DNA of 7,444 bases, taken from NCBI GenBank assembly GCA_046260215.1, contig JBHEPQ010000311.1, forward strand, positions 1-7,444, in the 5' to 3' direction. Positions 1 to 6,440 of the stretch are shown one piece after another; positions within the stretch are counted from its first letter, which is position 1, and each line of letters opens with the position of its first letter. This DNA is from Chromatocurvus sp046260215. GTDB lineage: Bacteria; Pseudomonadota; Gammaproteobacteria; Pseudomonadales; Halieaceae. The notes under the pieces are model-generated. The model saw only the letters and a list, made by a program, of their open reading frames with translations. It was not told where the DNA came from and searched no databases. A program made the translations under genes and the position numbers.

Positions 1-1
1 C

Positions 2-1243
2 AGTCAGCGCCGCATCATTCATTCAACGGACCAGACTGGCCGCGCCATCGGCGATGTGCTGGGGCGCGAAGTGCTTGCTGCGGACAACGTCGAGGTGTTC
101 ACCCACCGCGTCGCTGTCGACCTCGTGGTACGCAACGGCCATTGTCACGGCGTGTATGCTCTCAATCAGCGCAGCGACCATGTCGATCTTTTCCAGGCGC
201 CCGCCGTGATCCTGGCGACCGGCGGCGCCAGCAAAGCCTATCTTTATACCAGTAATCCGGATGGCGCGAGCGGCGACGGCATTGCCATAGGCTGGAGAGC
301 GGGCTGCCGGGTGGGCAACCTCGAATTCAACCAGTTCCATCCCACCTGCCTTTACCATCCCAGAGCCAAGTCGTTCCTGATTTCCGAGGCACTGCGCGGA
401 GAGGGCGCTGTTCTGCGCCTTCCCGACGGCGAACGCTTCATGCAGCGCTTCGATGAACGCGCGGAACTCGCACCACGGGACATCGTTGCACGCGCCATCG
501 ACCACGAAATGAAGCGCCTTGGGGTCGATTGCGTTTACCTCGACATATCGCACCAGGGTGAGGATTTCCTGCGTGGGCACTTCCCAACCATCATGGCCCG
601 TTGCGCACAATTCGGCATCGATATCGCGCGCGAGCCAATCCCGGTCGTGCCGGCGGCGCACTATACCTGTGGCGGCATTCTGGTGGACACTCGCGCCCGC
701 ACCGATGTCCCGGGCCTGTACGCGATTGGCGAATGTTCATTTACCGGTCTGCACGGGGCCAACCGGATGGCCAGCAACTCACTGCTGGAGTGCATTGTCT
801 TCGCCCGCGCCGCTGCCGAGGACATTGCCACCGGCGGCCCCCTCTCTCCACCAGCGCCGGAAATACCCGCGTGGGATGAGAGCCAGGTCACCGACTCCGA
901 TGAAGACGTTGTGATCTCTCATAACTGGGACGAGCTGCGCCGCTTCATGTGGGACTATGTCGGCATCGTTCGCAGCACCAAGCGCCTGCAACGCGCCCTG
1001 CATCGTGCACAGCTGCTACAGTCTGAAATCGCGGAGTACTATTCGAACTACAAGGTAAGCAATGACCTGCTCGAGCTGCGCAATCTGTCAATGGTCTCTG
1101 AACTGATGATTCTCAGCGCGCTGGAGCGCCGGGAGAGTCGGGGACTTCACTTCACGCTGGACTACCCCGAATCCGGGGAGACGGGCGCGGATACGGTCCT
1201 TGACCCCGGTGGACCCCGCGTGAAGAGTCACCGCTCGGCGTAG
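2..1243 (+). CDS. nadB: L-aspartate oxidase, 5'-partial
   Basis: FAD-dependent cytoplasmic enzyme that oxidises L-aspartate to iminoaspartate, the first step of de novo NAD synthesis, before NadA. The open frame runs in from the left edge; 413 codons are present, against about 540 in E. coli NadB, so roughly the first 125 residues (the FAD-binding N terminus) are missing. An internal ATG at 56 is not the start, because conserved sequence (RRIIHSTDQTGRAI) lies upstream of it. Visible landmarks are ILATGGASKAY, the succinate dehydrogenase/fumarate reductase-type NLEFNQFHPT, SEALRGEGA, APRDIVARAIDHEMKRLG (its Arg matches the catalytic Arg of the family), VPAAHYTCGGI (substrate His) and GLHGANRMASNSLLE (substrate Arg). 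The C-terminal helical domain ends in LDYPESGETGADTVLDPGG plus about ten extra residues. The last 156 nt overlap antisense ygfX. Identification is firm. Confidence 0.97.
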   Translation, partial: SQRRIIHSTDQTGRAIGDVLGREVLAADNVEVFTHRVAVDLVVRNGHCHGVYALNQRSDHVDLFQAPAVILATGGASKAYLYTSNPDGASGDGIAIGWRAGCRVGNLEFNQFHPTCLYHPRAKSFLISEALRGEGAVLRLPDGERFMQRFDERAELAPRDIVARAIDHEMKRLGVDCVYLDISHQGEDFLRGHFPTIMARCAQFGIDIAREPIPVVPAAHYTCGGILVDTRARTDVPGLYAIGECSFTGLHGANRMASNSLLECIVFARAAAEDIATGGPLSPPAPEIPAWDESQVTDSDEDVVISHNWDELRRFMWDYVGIVRSTKRLQRALHRAQLLQSEIAEYYSNYKVSNDLLELRNLSMVSELMILSALERRESRGLHFTLDYPESGETGADTVLDPGGPRVKSHRSA

Positions 1244-1639
1244 CGCGCGCCAGGGACCGGTGCCGCAGCTGCCCCGGGTCAGTACTACCCAACGGGTTCG
1301 ACACCCACGGTGCAGAAGTACAACGCAGGCAACAGTAACCATGGAGATAGCCTGCGTTTGCGCATGCCAGGAAATTCCCTGCGTATCAACCAGGCACCAT
1401 CCCTCCTCGGTCAGGTAAAGAACGCCGGTCGCCTGTTCTGTGCGCTGCAGACTGCCCAGGGTGATCAAGAGCATTAACCCGCTCACCGCCGCCGCCAGCG
1501 GCGCTGCCGGCAACAATACGACAATCTGAATCAGTAGCGCGAGGACAATAGCAATCTGCAGCCGGCGCGCCACCGATGTATCAGTCAGCGGGATAGCCAG
1601 TCGCGTTGCAGGCGAGTATGTGTCTGACGATACGCTCAA
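1088..1639 (-). CDS. ygfX: YgfX-family small membrane protein
   Basis: Small inner-membrane protein of the YgfX (CptA) family. In E. coli YgfX is encoded with SdhE and has been described as a toxin-like protein acting on the cytoskeleton; its role here is unknown. Two hydrophobic helices at about residues 28-45 and 46-63 are followed by a soluble tail with a typical WRALRRA motif near residues 130-136. The assignment rests mainly on topology and position beside sdhE, as the sequence is poorly conserved. The start chosen is a TTG inside the end of sdhE, with GGAGG nine bases upstream (59-nt overlap). It keeps the TRLAIPL stretch that commonly precedes the first helix. A GTG at 1573, eight bases past the sdhE stop, is the alternative but lacks a ribosome site. 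About 132 residues lie outside nadB, matching the 135 of E. coli YgfX; the last 51 are antisense to nadB and look like a neutral extension. Confidence 0.75.
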   Translation of the reverse strand: MSVSSDTYSPATRLAIPLTDTSVARRLQIAIVLALLIQIVVLLPAAPLAAAVSGLMLLITLGSLQRTEQATGVLYLTEEGWCLVDTQGISWHAQTQAISMVTVACVVLLHRGCRTRWVVLTRGSCGTGPWRALRRAVTLHAGSTGVKDRIRARLPGFGVVQREVKSPTLPALQRAENHQFRDH

Positions 1640-1847
1640 GCTCCGGATCCTCCGGCTTATCGCGCCCGAGAAACCAGCCGAAGAGCTGCTGGTCCTGGCA
1701 CTCCATCAGTCGCCGGTAGCACTCCTGATCATGCGGCGAGAGTTCCGGGAAAACCCTGTCCACAAAGGGCGCCAGCACCAGATCGAGCTCGAGCATGCCG
1801 CGCCGGCTTGCCCAGCGCATCCGACGGTGTTCATTTTCACGTAGCAT
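1581..1847 (-). CDS. sdhE: FAD assembly factor SdhE
   Basis: Small soluble protein (formerly YgfY) that promotes covalent attachment of FAD to the flavoprotein subunit of succinate dehydrogenase and fumarate reductase. The product is 88 residues, the same length as E. coli SdhE. The family signature RRGM is at residues 14-17 in RMRWASRRGMLELDL; the Gly is essential for function in characterised homologues. The conserved LMECQDQQLFGWFLG follows, with an acidic DPELERIVRHI helix near the end. The ATG at 1847 is chosen because it gives the family N terminus and follows a G-rich AGGGGG about 12 bases upstream. A TTG at 1877 would add ten unrelated residues and sits almost on the predicted transcription start. 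It is first in a leftward pair with ygfX, divergent from ygfZ, the standard gammaproteobacterial layout. Confidence 0.95.
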   Translation of the reverse strand: MLRENEHRRMRWASRRGMLELDLVLAPFVDRVFPELSPHDQECYRRLMECQDQQLFGWFLGRDKPEDPELERIVRHILACNATGYPAD

Positions 1848-1879
1848 CGACGTAAAGTGCCCCCTGCACCAGAGCAAAA

Positions 1880-1896
1880 GCGGCCATTATAGCCGC
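1880..1896. repeat. Inverted repeat enclosing the sdhE -10 box
   Basis: GCGGC (1880-1884) and GCCGC (1892-1896) form a perfect 5-bp inverted repeat around a 7-base AT-rich centre, CATTATA. Its placement over the predicted -10 box of sdhE would suit an operator, but it is short and could be chance in GC-rich DNA. Confidence 0.35.
1886..1891 (-). promoter_or_regulatory. Predicted -10 box for sdhE-ygfX
   Basis: Read on the minus strand this is a perfect TATAAT, about 39 bases before the sdhE ATG. It would give a leader of roughly 30 nt. No good TTGACA-like -35 lies 16-18 bases upstream (best is a GACGGT-type sequence), so the promoter may depend on an activator or be weak. The hexamer sits in the loop of a GCGGC/GCCGC inverted repeat. 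Confidence 0.45.
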
Positions 1897-1898
1897 AA

Positions 1899-1920
1899 AG
1901 CTGCGTCGACCGTCGCAGCT
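1899..1920. repeat. Inverted repeat in the sdhE/ygfZ divergent gap
   Basis: AGCTGCG (1899-1905) and CGCAGCT (1914-1920) are a perfect 7-bp inverted repeat with an 8-base spacer. Past one T-T mismatch, two further pairs could form inside the spacer. It lies 30 bases before the ygfZ ATG and just upstream of the sdhE -10 box, so it could be an operator or a hairpin in the ygfZ leader. No T-run follows, so it is not a terminator. Confidence 0.45.
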
Positions 1921-1949
1921 GCAGACCGCCAGCGACAGGACCTGATTCA

Positions 1950-2903
1950 ATGGACGCTTATTATTCCAAAATCGTCGAAGACAGCCTTTTGCACTTCACG
2001 GGCGAGCAGGTGCCCACTTTCTTCCAGGGCCAGCTCACCTGCGACTGCCTGGAGGTCAATGAGGCACAGACTTCGCTTGGCGCCCTATGCACCGCCCAGG
2101 GCAGGGTACTGACCGACTGCCGCGTGCTGCAGCTAGGCGAGAATCACTACGCTCTGCGCCTCAGGCGGGATGTGCGCGACATCACGCGCGAGACCCTGAA
2201 AAAATATGCCATGTTCTCGCGCACCGACATCAGTGACCGTGATGAAGAATGGACGCTGCTCGGGGTCTGGGGAAACGACGCCGCGGTGGCGTTACGGACG
2301 GCGTTTAATGGGGCCCCGGAGGGACGCAATCGCGCTTTCTGGAGCGACGGCCTGATGGTCTGTCAGGCCGACGACGGCGGTGACGCGTTCGAACTGATCG
2401 TGAGCAGCGAAGCGTTGCAGGCGGTGCTTGTGGCGCTGTCGGCGCAGGCGCAGGAATGTCCCGAGTCGCACTGGCAGCAGAATGAACTGCGTCGCGGTCT
2501 GCTTCGCACCACCGCCGAAATCAGCGGCAATCACCTGCCCCAGGTGCTCAATTACGACCTTGCCGGCCTGCTGAACTTTCGCAAGGGCTGCTACATCGGC
2601 CAGGAAGTGGTGGCGCGCCTGCATTACAGGGGTAAAAGCAAGCGCCGCTGTGGGGTCTATACCATTCCCGCGGACGCGACGCTCAAAGCCGGTGCGGAAC
2701 TTGCCCGGGCAGGCGACCGCCGTGGGGTCGGCAGTGTGCTACGCGTCGTCGGGGCGGAGGCCGAGGCGACGCTGGTGGTCGCCCGGGTCACGGTGGACGA
2801 CAGCGAGCAGCCCCTGCTGCCGGCTGATTCAGCTGGCGATGATCCGCTGTTACAGCCGGTGCCCCTGCCCTATAGCGTGCGCGGATCCAGCGACGCCAGC
2901 TGA
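1950..2903 (+). CDS. ygfZ: Folate-binding Fe-S/tRNA-modification protein YgfZ
   Basis: Cytoplasmic tetrahydrofolate-binding protein related to the glycine-cleavage T protein (GcvT). The YgfZ/IBA57 family supports assembly or repair of certain [4Fe-4S] enzymes, including the tRNA thiolation enzyme MiaB. The product is 317 residues (E. coli 326). The family signature KGCYIGQEV lies at residues 212-220, with the functional Cys at 214, preceded by LPQVLNYDLAGLLNFR and followed by ARLHYRGKSKRR. The GcvT-like N-terminal region includes FFQGQLTCD and GALCTAQGRVLTDCR. The ATG is supported by AGGA nine bases upstream (1937-1940). The end overlaps ung, on the other strand, by 34 bp. YgfZ, SdhE and NadB all belong to flavin or Fe-S metabolism, which may explain why the cluster is conserved. 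Confidence 0.95.
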   Translation: MDAYYSKIVEDSLLHFTGEQVPTFFQGQLTCDCLEVNEAQTSLGALCTAQGRVLTDCRVLQLGENHYALRLRRDVRDITRETLKKYAMFSRTDISDRDEEWTLLGVWGNDAAVALRTAFNGAPEGRNRAFWSDGLMVCQADDGGDAFELIVSSEALQAVLVALSAQAQECPESHWQQNELRRGLLRTTAEISGNHLPQVLNYDLAGLLNFRKGCYIGQEVVARLHYRGKSKRRCGVYTIPADATLKAGAELARAGDRRGVGSVLRVVGAEAEATLVVARVTVDDSEQPLLPADSAGDDPLLQPVPLPYSVRGSSDAS

Positions 2904-3604
2904 CGCGCCTCGTCGTGATCGGGCAGCGTCCAGTCAAGGTCGCTCATGCCACGTTCCCGCAGGAAGGCGTTGCCGGCGCTGAAATGCCCACAGCCAAAAA
3001 AACCACGGTGGGCACTCAGCGGTGACGGATGCGGTGCGCGCAGCACACAGTGGCGGTCAGTATCGATCGACGCCCCTTTTTTCTGTGCATAACTACCCCA
3101 GAGCATGAAGACCACCGGACGCTCCCGCGCGTTGATAAGCTCTATCACGCGGTCCGTAAAGCGTTCCCATCCCCGCCCATGGTGTGCACCTGCCCTGCCC
3201 TGTTCCACGGTCAGCACGCTATTGAGCAACAGCACCCCGCGGCGGGCCCAGGCCACCAGCGAGCCGTGACGGGGAATGGCGGCGCCAATATCATCGCGCT
3301 GTTCCTGGTAGATATTGCGCAGCGATGGAGGCACCGGGACGTCGGGACGCACCGAAAAACATAGACCATGGGCCTGCCCCGGGTTGTGGTAGGGATCCTG
3401 CCCCAGGATCACCACCGCAACATCCGCTGGCGGCGTATACCAGAAGGCATTGAATATCTCCGCCGGCGCCGGATATAGCACGGCACCCTGCCCCCGGCGC
3501 TGGCGCAGAAAGGAAGACAGGTCGCGCATGTAGTCCTGCTCGAATTCATCCTCCAGCAACTGCAGCCAGTCGGGCTGCAGGTTGACTTCACGACCCTGTG
3601 TCAC
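2870..3604 (-). CDS. ung: Uracil-DNA glycosylase, family 1
   Basis: Removes uracil from DNA after cytosine deamination or dUTP incorporation, starting base excision repair. The 244-residue product carries all family-1 motifs: GQDPYHNPGQAHGLCFSV with GQDPYH at 68-73 (catalytic Asp70), the LLLNSVLTVE stretch at 125-134, VFMLWGSYAQKK at 165-176, and the DNA-intercalation loop HPSPLS at 192-197 (catalytic His192). The GTG at 3604 is preferred because GGAGG lies six bases upstream and the product begins just before the family-typical NLQPDWLQLLEDEFEQDYM. An upstream in-frame ATG at 3730 would add 42 residues without family resemblance. The length is slightly more than E. coli Ung (229), owing to a short C-terminal tail that overlaps ygfZ. 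A run of seven T in the GFF codons near 3001 is intact in frame. Confidence 0.97.
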   Translation of the reverse strand: MTQGREVNLQPDWLQLLEDEFEQDYMRDLSSFLRQRRGQGAVLYPAPAEIFNAFWYTPPADVAVVILGQDPYHNPGQAHGLCFSVRPDVPVPPSLRNIYQEQRDDIGAAIPRHGSLVAWARRGVLLLNSVLTVEQGRAGAHHGRGWERFTDRVIELINARERPVVFMLWGSYAQKKGASIDTDRHCVLRAPHPSPLSAHRGFFGCGHFSAGNAFLRERGMSDLDWTLPDHDEARQLASLDPRTL

Positions 3605-3705
3605 TGAAGACCTCCACTGCTGTTCAACTGATCCGGTTGTTTTCGCTGATTTCAACCTCAGCGCTTTGACGTCGGCAATCAAGACCGCGCGAACGCCCCC
3701 TGCGC

Positions 3706-3733
3706 GTGACATCCGCTGCTGATCTGGCATTAT
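3706..3733 (+). promoter_or_regulatory. Possible promoter of the amidohydrolase gene
   Basis: GTGACA (3706-3711, five of six to TTGACA) is followed after 16 bases by CATTAT (3728-3733, four of six to TATAAT). This would start transcription about 20 bases before the ATG at 3763, leaving room for the GAGAGG ribosome site at 3748-3753. The match is moderate and made by eye. Confidence 0.3.
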
Positions 3734-3762
3734 TACTCAAATAACATGAGAGGCGCCCCATC

Positions 3763-5475
3763 ATGATTCCCGCAACATCGATTCACCCGCGTCGCCGCGC
3801 TATCGGACTCATCATCGGCCTCACAGCTGTAACCATCGCACTCGCGACATCGGCGAAAGACACCCTCTATTATAACGGCACGATCATCACCATTGACGAC
3901 GATCGACCCCTGGCGGAAGCCGTGGCGATCCGCGACGGGCGCATCCTCGCGGTGGGCGATGAAGACGCTATTCTTGATAACGTCGGCGAGGATGTCCGGC
4001 GCATAGACCTAAAGGGACGCGCCCTGTTACCCGGCTTCGTGGACTCCCACGGCCACGCCTATCTCATCGGCCTGCAGGCGAGCACCGCCAATCTCTTGCC
4101 GCCCCCCGACGGTGCCGGCGCCGACATCGCGGCACTGCAGGCGCGTCTTACGCACTGGATTGCCGAGCATCCAGCCGTGTTGCGCGGTATCGGCTGGGTC
4201 ATCGGTTTTGGCTACGATGACTCACAGCTGGCCGAGCAGCGCCACCCCACACGACAGGAACTGGATGCCGTAAGCAGTACACACCCGGTCATGATTATTC
4301 ATCAGTCCGGCCACTTCGGCGTCGTCAATAGCAAAGGCCTGAAGAGGCTGGGAATAAACGCAGACAGCAACAATCCCGACGGGGGCATTGTCCGGCGCGA
4401 GGCAGACTCGCGGCAACCCGACGGCGTGCTGGAGGAAATGGCATTTCTCGGCCCTCTCATGCAGCTGCTGTCCCGATTCGATGATACGCTGAACGAACGA
4501 CTGGTGATCGAAGGGACGCGATTGGCGAGCGCCTACGGCTACACGACCGTCCAGGAAGGCAGGGCCATGCCGGCGGCTCTCGCCGCGATGCGCCGTGTGG
4601 CCGCCCGCGGCGCGCTGGATGTCGATCTGGTTGCCTACCCGGATATGCTCGCGGTCGAGGCAGTATCACCGTCAAGCTCCTACAACAGGCGCTTCCGCGT
4701 CGGCGGCGTCAAGCTCACCATCGACGGCTCCCCCCAGGGCAAGACCGCCTACCTGAGTGAACCCTATTTCCATCCACCCCACGGCCAGGCGGCCGACTAC
4801 CGCGGCTATGGTGCCATTGACAGCGCCACCGCCATGGCATCCGTGGAGAGGGCCTTCGCCAACGGCTGGCAGATTCTTTGTCACGCCAACGGTGATGCCG
4901 CGATCGACCAGTACATCGAGGCCGTGCGCGCCGCGCAGGCAAAGTATCCCGACGTCGGTAATCGCCCGGTACTCATTCACGGGCAGACCCTGCGCAGGGA
5001 CCAGGTGACGGCACTGGACGAGCTGGGCATCTTCCCGTCCCTGTTCCCCATGCACACGTTCTACTGGGGCGACTGGCACCGGGAGTCGGTGCTCGGCCCC
5101 GTGCGTGCGGACAACATTTCACCCACCGGGTGGCTGATGGAGCGTGGAATGATGTTCGGCAGCCACCACGATGCGCCGGTAGCCCTGCCCGACTCCATGC
5201 GCGTGCTATCGGCGACGGTCACCCGCCGTTCACGCAGCGGCGACATCCTTGGGCCGGAACACCGTGTGCCCGTCGCCACCGCCCTGAAAGCCATGACGCT
5301 TTGGCCCGCGTGGCAGCATTTTGAGGAGGCCGACAAAGGCAGCATCGAACCGGGCAAGCTGGCGGACTTCGTGATTCTGTCGGGGAATCCCCTGGACATA
5401 CCTCCGGAGGACCTGGAGACGCTGGTGGTGAAAAAGACAATCAAGGAAGGTCGGGTGGTGTATACGCAGGAGTGA
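3763..5475 (+). CDS. Exported YtcJ-type amidohydrolase (Amidohydro_3)
   Basis: Metal-dependent TIM-barrel hydrolase of the YtcJ-like branch of the amidohydrolase superfamily, which includes N-substituted formamide deformylase; the substrate cannot be predicted. Of 570 residues, about 1-31 look like a signal peptide: a basic HPRRRA, then a hydrophobic stretch ending TSA before KD, implying periplasmic export. The Arg pair only loosely resembles a Tat motif. Domain landmarks are the small beta-sandwich start (YYNGTIITIDDD), GFVDSHGHAY with the metal HxH at 96-98, VGGVKLTIDGSPQGKTAY with the conserved Lys317 and Asp321, ILCHANGDAAID with His374, LIHGQTL with His406, GSHHDAPV with the metal or catalytic Asp470, and the closing GSIEPGKLADFVIL. 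All expected metal residues are present, so it is probably active. GAGAGG nine bases upstream supports the ATG. It is divergent from ung and followed by 128 bp without a gene, so probably monocistronic. Confidence 0.92.
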   Translation: MIPATSIHPRRRAIGLIIGLTAVTIALATSAKDTLYYNGTIITIDDDRPLAEAVAIRDGRILAVGDEDAILDNVGEDVRRIDLKGRALLPGFVDSHGHAYLIGLQASTANLLPPPDGAGADIAALQARLTHWIAEHPAVLRGIGWVIGFGYDDSQLAEQRHPTRQELDAVSSTHPVMIIHQSGHFGVVNSKGLKRLGINADSNNPDGGIVRREADSRQPDGVLEEMAFLGPLMQLLSRFDDTLNERLVIEGTRLASAYGYTTVQEGRAMPAALAAMRRVAARGALDVDLVAYPDMLAVEAVSPSSSYNRRFRVGGVKLTIDGSPQGKTAYLSEPYFHPPHGQAADYRGYGAIDSATAMASVERAFANGWQILCHANGDAAIDQYIEAVRAAQAKYPDVGNRPVLIHGQTLRRDQVTALDELGIFPSLFPMHTFYWGDWHRESVLGPVRADNISPTGWLMERGMMFGSHHDAPVALPDSMRVLSATVTRRSRSGDILGPEHRVPVATALKAMTLWPAWQHFEEADKGSIEPGKLADFVILSGNPLDIPPEDLETLVVKKTIKEGRVVYTQE

Positions 5476-5603
5476 TCTGGCCAACGACCCGTCTGTAAAA
5501 CGGCGGCGACCTGTGTGCCTAAGCGCACTAACGTTGGACCGACAATAGGCGTAGTATGAATCATAGACGCACCAGCTCTTAAAAACGGGAAAAGGAAAAT
5601 ATC

Positions 5604-5756
5604 ATGGACCTGAACCTCGCACTCACGCCTATCGTGTCACTGATCGCCGGCATTCTCATTTTTGTTTTCCCGCGGCTGCTGGCCAAGATTGTCGCAATAT
5701 ACCTGATCGCCGTGGGCCTGATCGGGATATTCGGTGCCGGCAGCTTCAACTTCTAA
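5604..5756 (+). CDS. DUF3096-type 50-residue membrane protein
   Basis: A 50-codon gene, ATG to TAA, with an excellent ribosome site (AAGGA at 5592-5596, seven bases before the ATG). The product is almost wholly hydrophobic: a helix at about residues 8-23 ending in FPRLLAK, then a second at about 28-44, ending GAGSFNF. The pattern of LTPIVSLIAGILIF, FPRLL and IVAIYLIAVGLIG matches my memory of the DUF3096 family of short two-helix proteins, whose function is unknown. It is too short for most automatic gene callers. It sits between the amidohydrolase and the cytochrome module, 133 bp from the latter, so membership of that operon is uncertain. An alternative reading is an unrelated small membrane peptide. 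Confidence 0.8.
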   Translation: MDLNLALTPIVSLIAGILIFVFPRLLAKIVAIYLIAVGLIGIFGAGSFNF

Positions 5757-5822
5757 ACAGTCAAATGGCAGGGAACGCGTCGATCAAATCAGCAGCAATA
5801 CCAGGTCAGAGCTGCACCAGAC

Positions 5823-5846
5823 AAGCGCGATTTCTAAAAGCGCATT
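5823..5846. repeat. Short direct repeat before the cytochrome module
   Basis: AAGCGCGATT (5823-5832) and AAGCGCATT (5838-5846) are near-identical units whose starts are 15 bases apart. They lie about 45-65 bases upstream of the tetraheme cytochrome ATG, in the only gene-free stretch where its promoter could be. They could be half-sites for a regulator, or chance. Confidence 0.25.
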
Positions 5847-5889
5847 CGACAGGCCGGGCTAATAATGAAGTTTGCCGGGAGCGCCCGCC

Positions 5890-6423
5890 ATGGGATTAAT
5901 CAAGTACGTCCTGGTCGCCGCCGTCATCGTACCGATCTTTGTTGTCGGCTCATGGGCCGTCACTGAAGTGGTCGTCCACAAGACTGGCGATGCAGCGTTC
6001 TGTAGCACCTGCCATGCGATGCGCCCCATGGTGGCGGCCTACCGCGAAGATATTCACGGTGGCGCCGGCGACGAGGGCATCCAGGCCGCCTGCACCGACT
6101 GCCACACCTCGCACGACAACCCGATCAACCACCTTTGGTCCAAGACACGGTTCGGTGCACACAGCTTGTGGGCTCAACTGACCTACGATATCGACGAGAT
6201 CGACTGGGACGTAAAGCGGGAAGAGAGGGAACGCCTGGTGTTCGACTCGGGATGCCTGCAGTGCCATAGCGATCTGGAACGCGCCAGCGAACGCAACCCA
6301 CGGATCTTCGTTGCGCACCGCCCGTATTTTCAGGGCAGCACAAGCAAGCAGTGCGTGACCTGCCACGAGCATGTCGGACATGAAAATCTCACTGCGCACC
6401 TCGAGCAATATTTCAAGGAGTAA
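5890..6423 (+). CDS. NapC/NrfH-family tetraheme cytochrome c
   Basis: Membrane-anchored tetraheme cytochrome c that would oxidise quinol and pass electrons to a periplasmic partner, here most likely the HAO-family protein encoded next. The 177-residue product starts with an uncleaved N-terminal anchor (about residues 5-26, from GLIKYVLVAA), followed by four CxxCH motifs: CSTCH 38-42, CTDCH 68-72, CLQCH 122-126 and CVTCH 155-159. The first continues as CSTCHAMRPM, and a Met just after haem motif 1 is typical of NapC/NrfH quinol-oxidising sites. Additional His residues (for example 57, 75, 91, 143) could be distal ligands. The ATG at 5890 follows GGGAG by eight bases; a TTG at 5872 is in frame but less likely. 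The gene ends 17 nt before the next ATG, so the two are very probably one operon. Relatives include HaoC and CycB (cytochrome cM552); by sequence alone I cannot choose the subfamily. Confidence 0.9.
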   Translation: MGLIKYVLVAAVIVPIFVVGSWAVTEVVVHKTGDAAFCSTCHAMRPMVAAYREDIHGGAGDEGIQAACTDCHTSHDNPINHLWSKTRFGAHSLWAQLTYDIDEIDWDVKREERERLVFDSGCLQCHSDLERASERNPRIFVAHRPYFQGSTSKQCVTCHEHVGHENLTAHLEQYFKE

Positions 6424-6440
6424 TGAGGAGTGTTATTGCC

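Noticed and set aside
23..661. Minus-strand frame of 212 codons under nadB
   Set aside because: Antisense to conserved NadB sequence and without domain features.
2985..3014. Perfect inverted repeat TGCCCAC-16-GTGGGCA with an A7 run in its spacer
   Set aside because: It lies wholly inside ung, in codons for conserved residues; the A-run is in the loop, not after the stem, so it is not a terminator.
5513..5528. Stem-loop GTGTGC-CTAA-GCGCAC after the amidohydrolase
   Set aside because: The stem is only six pairs with one G-U and has no following T-run, so a terminator call is not supported.
5534..5560. TTGGAC with TATGAA as a promoter for the DUF3096-type gene
   Set aside because: The spacer is only 15 bases and the -10 matches four of six, too weak to list as a feature.
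4672..5564. Minus-strand frames of 135 and 167 codons under the amidohydrolase
   Set aside because: They lie antisense to well-conserved metal-site motifs, have no recognisable domain, and reflect GC-rich codon structure.
5757..5889. Search for an FNR-type TTGAT-N4-ATCAA site before the cytochrome module
   Set aside because: Only isolated half-site-like ATCAA sequences are present; no paired site was found.
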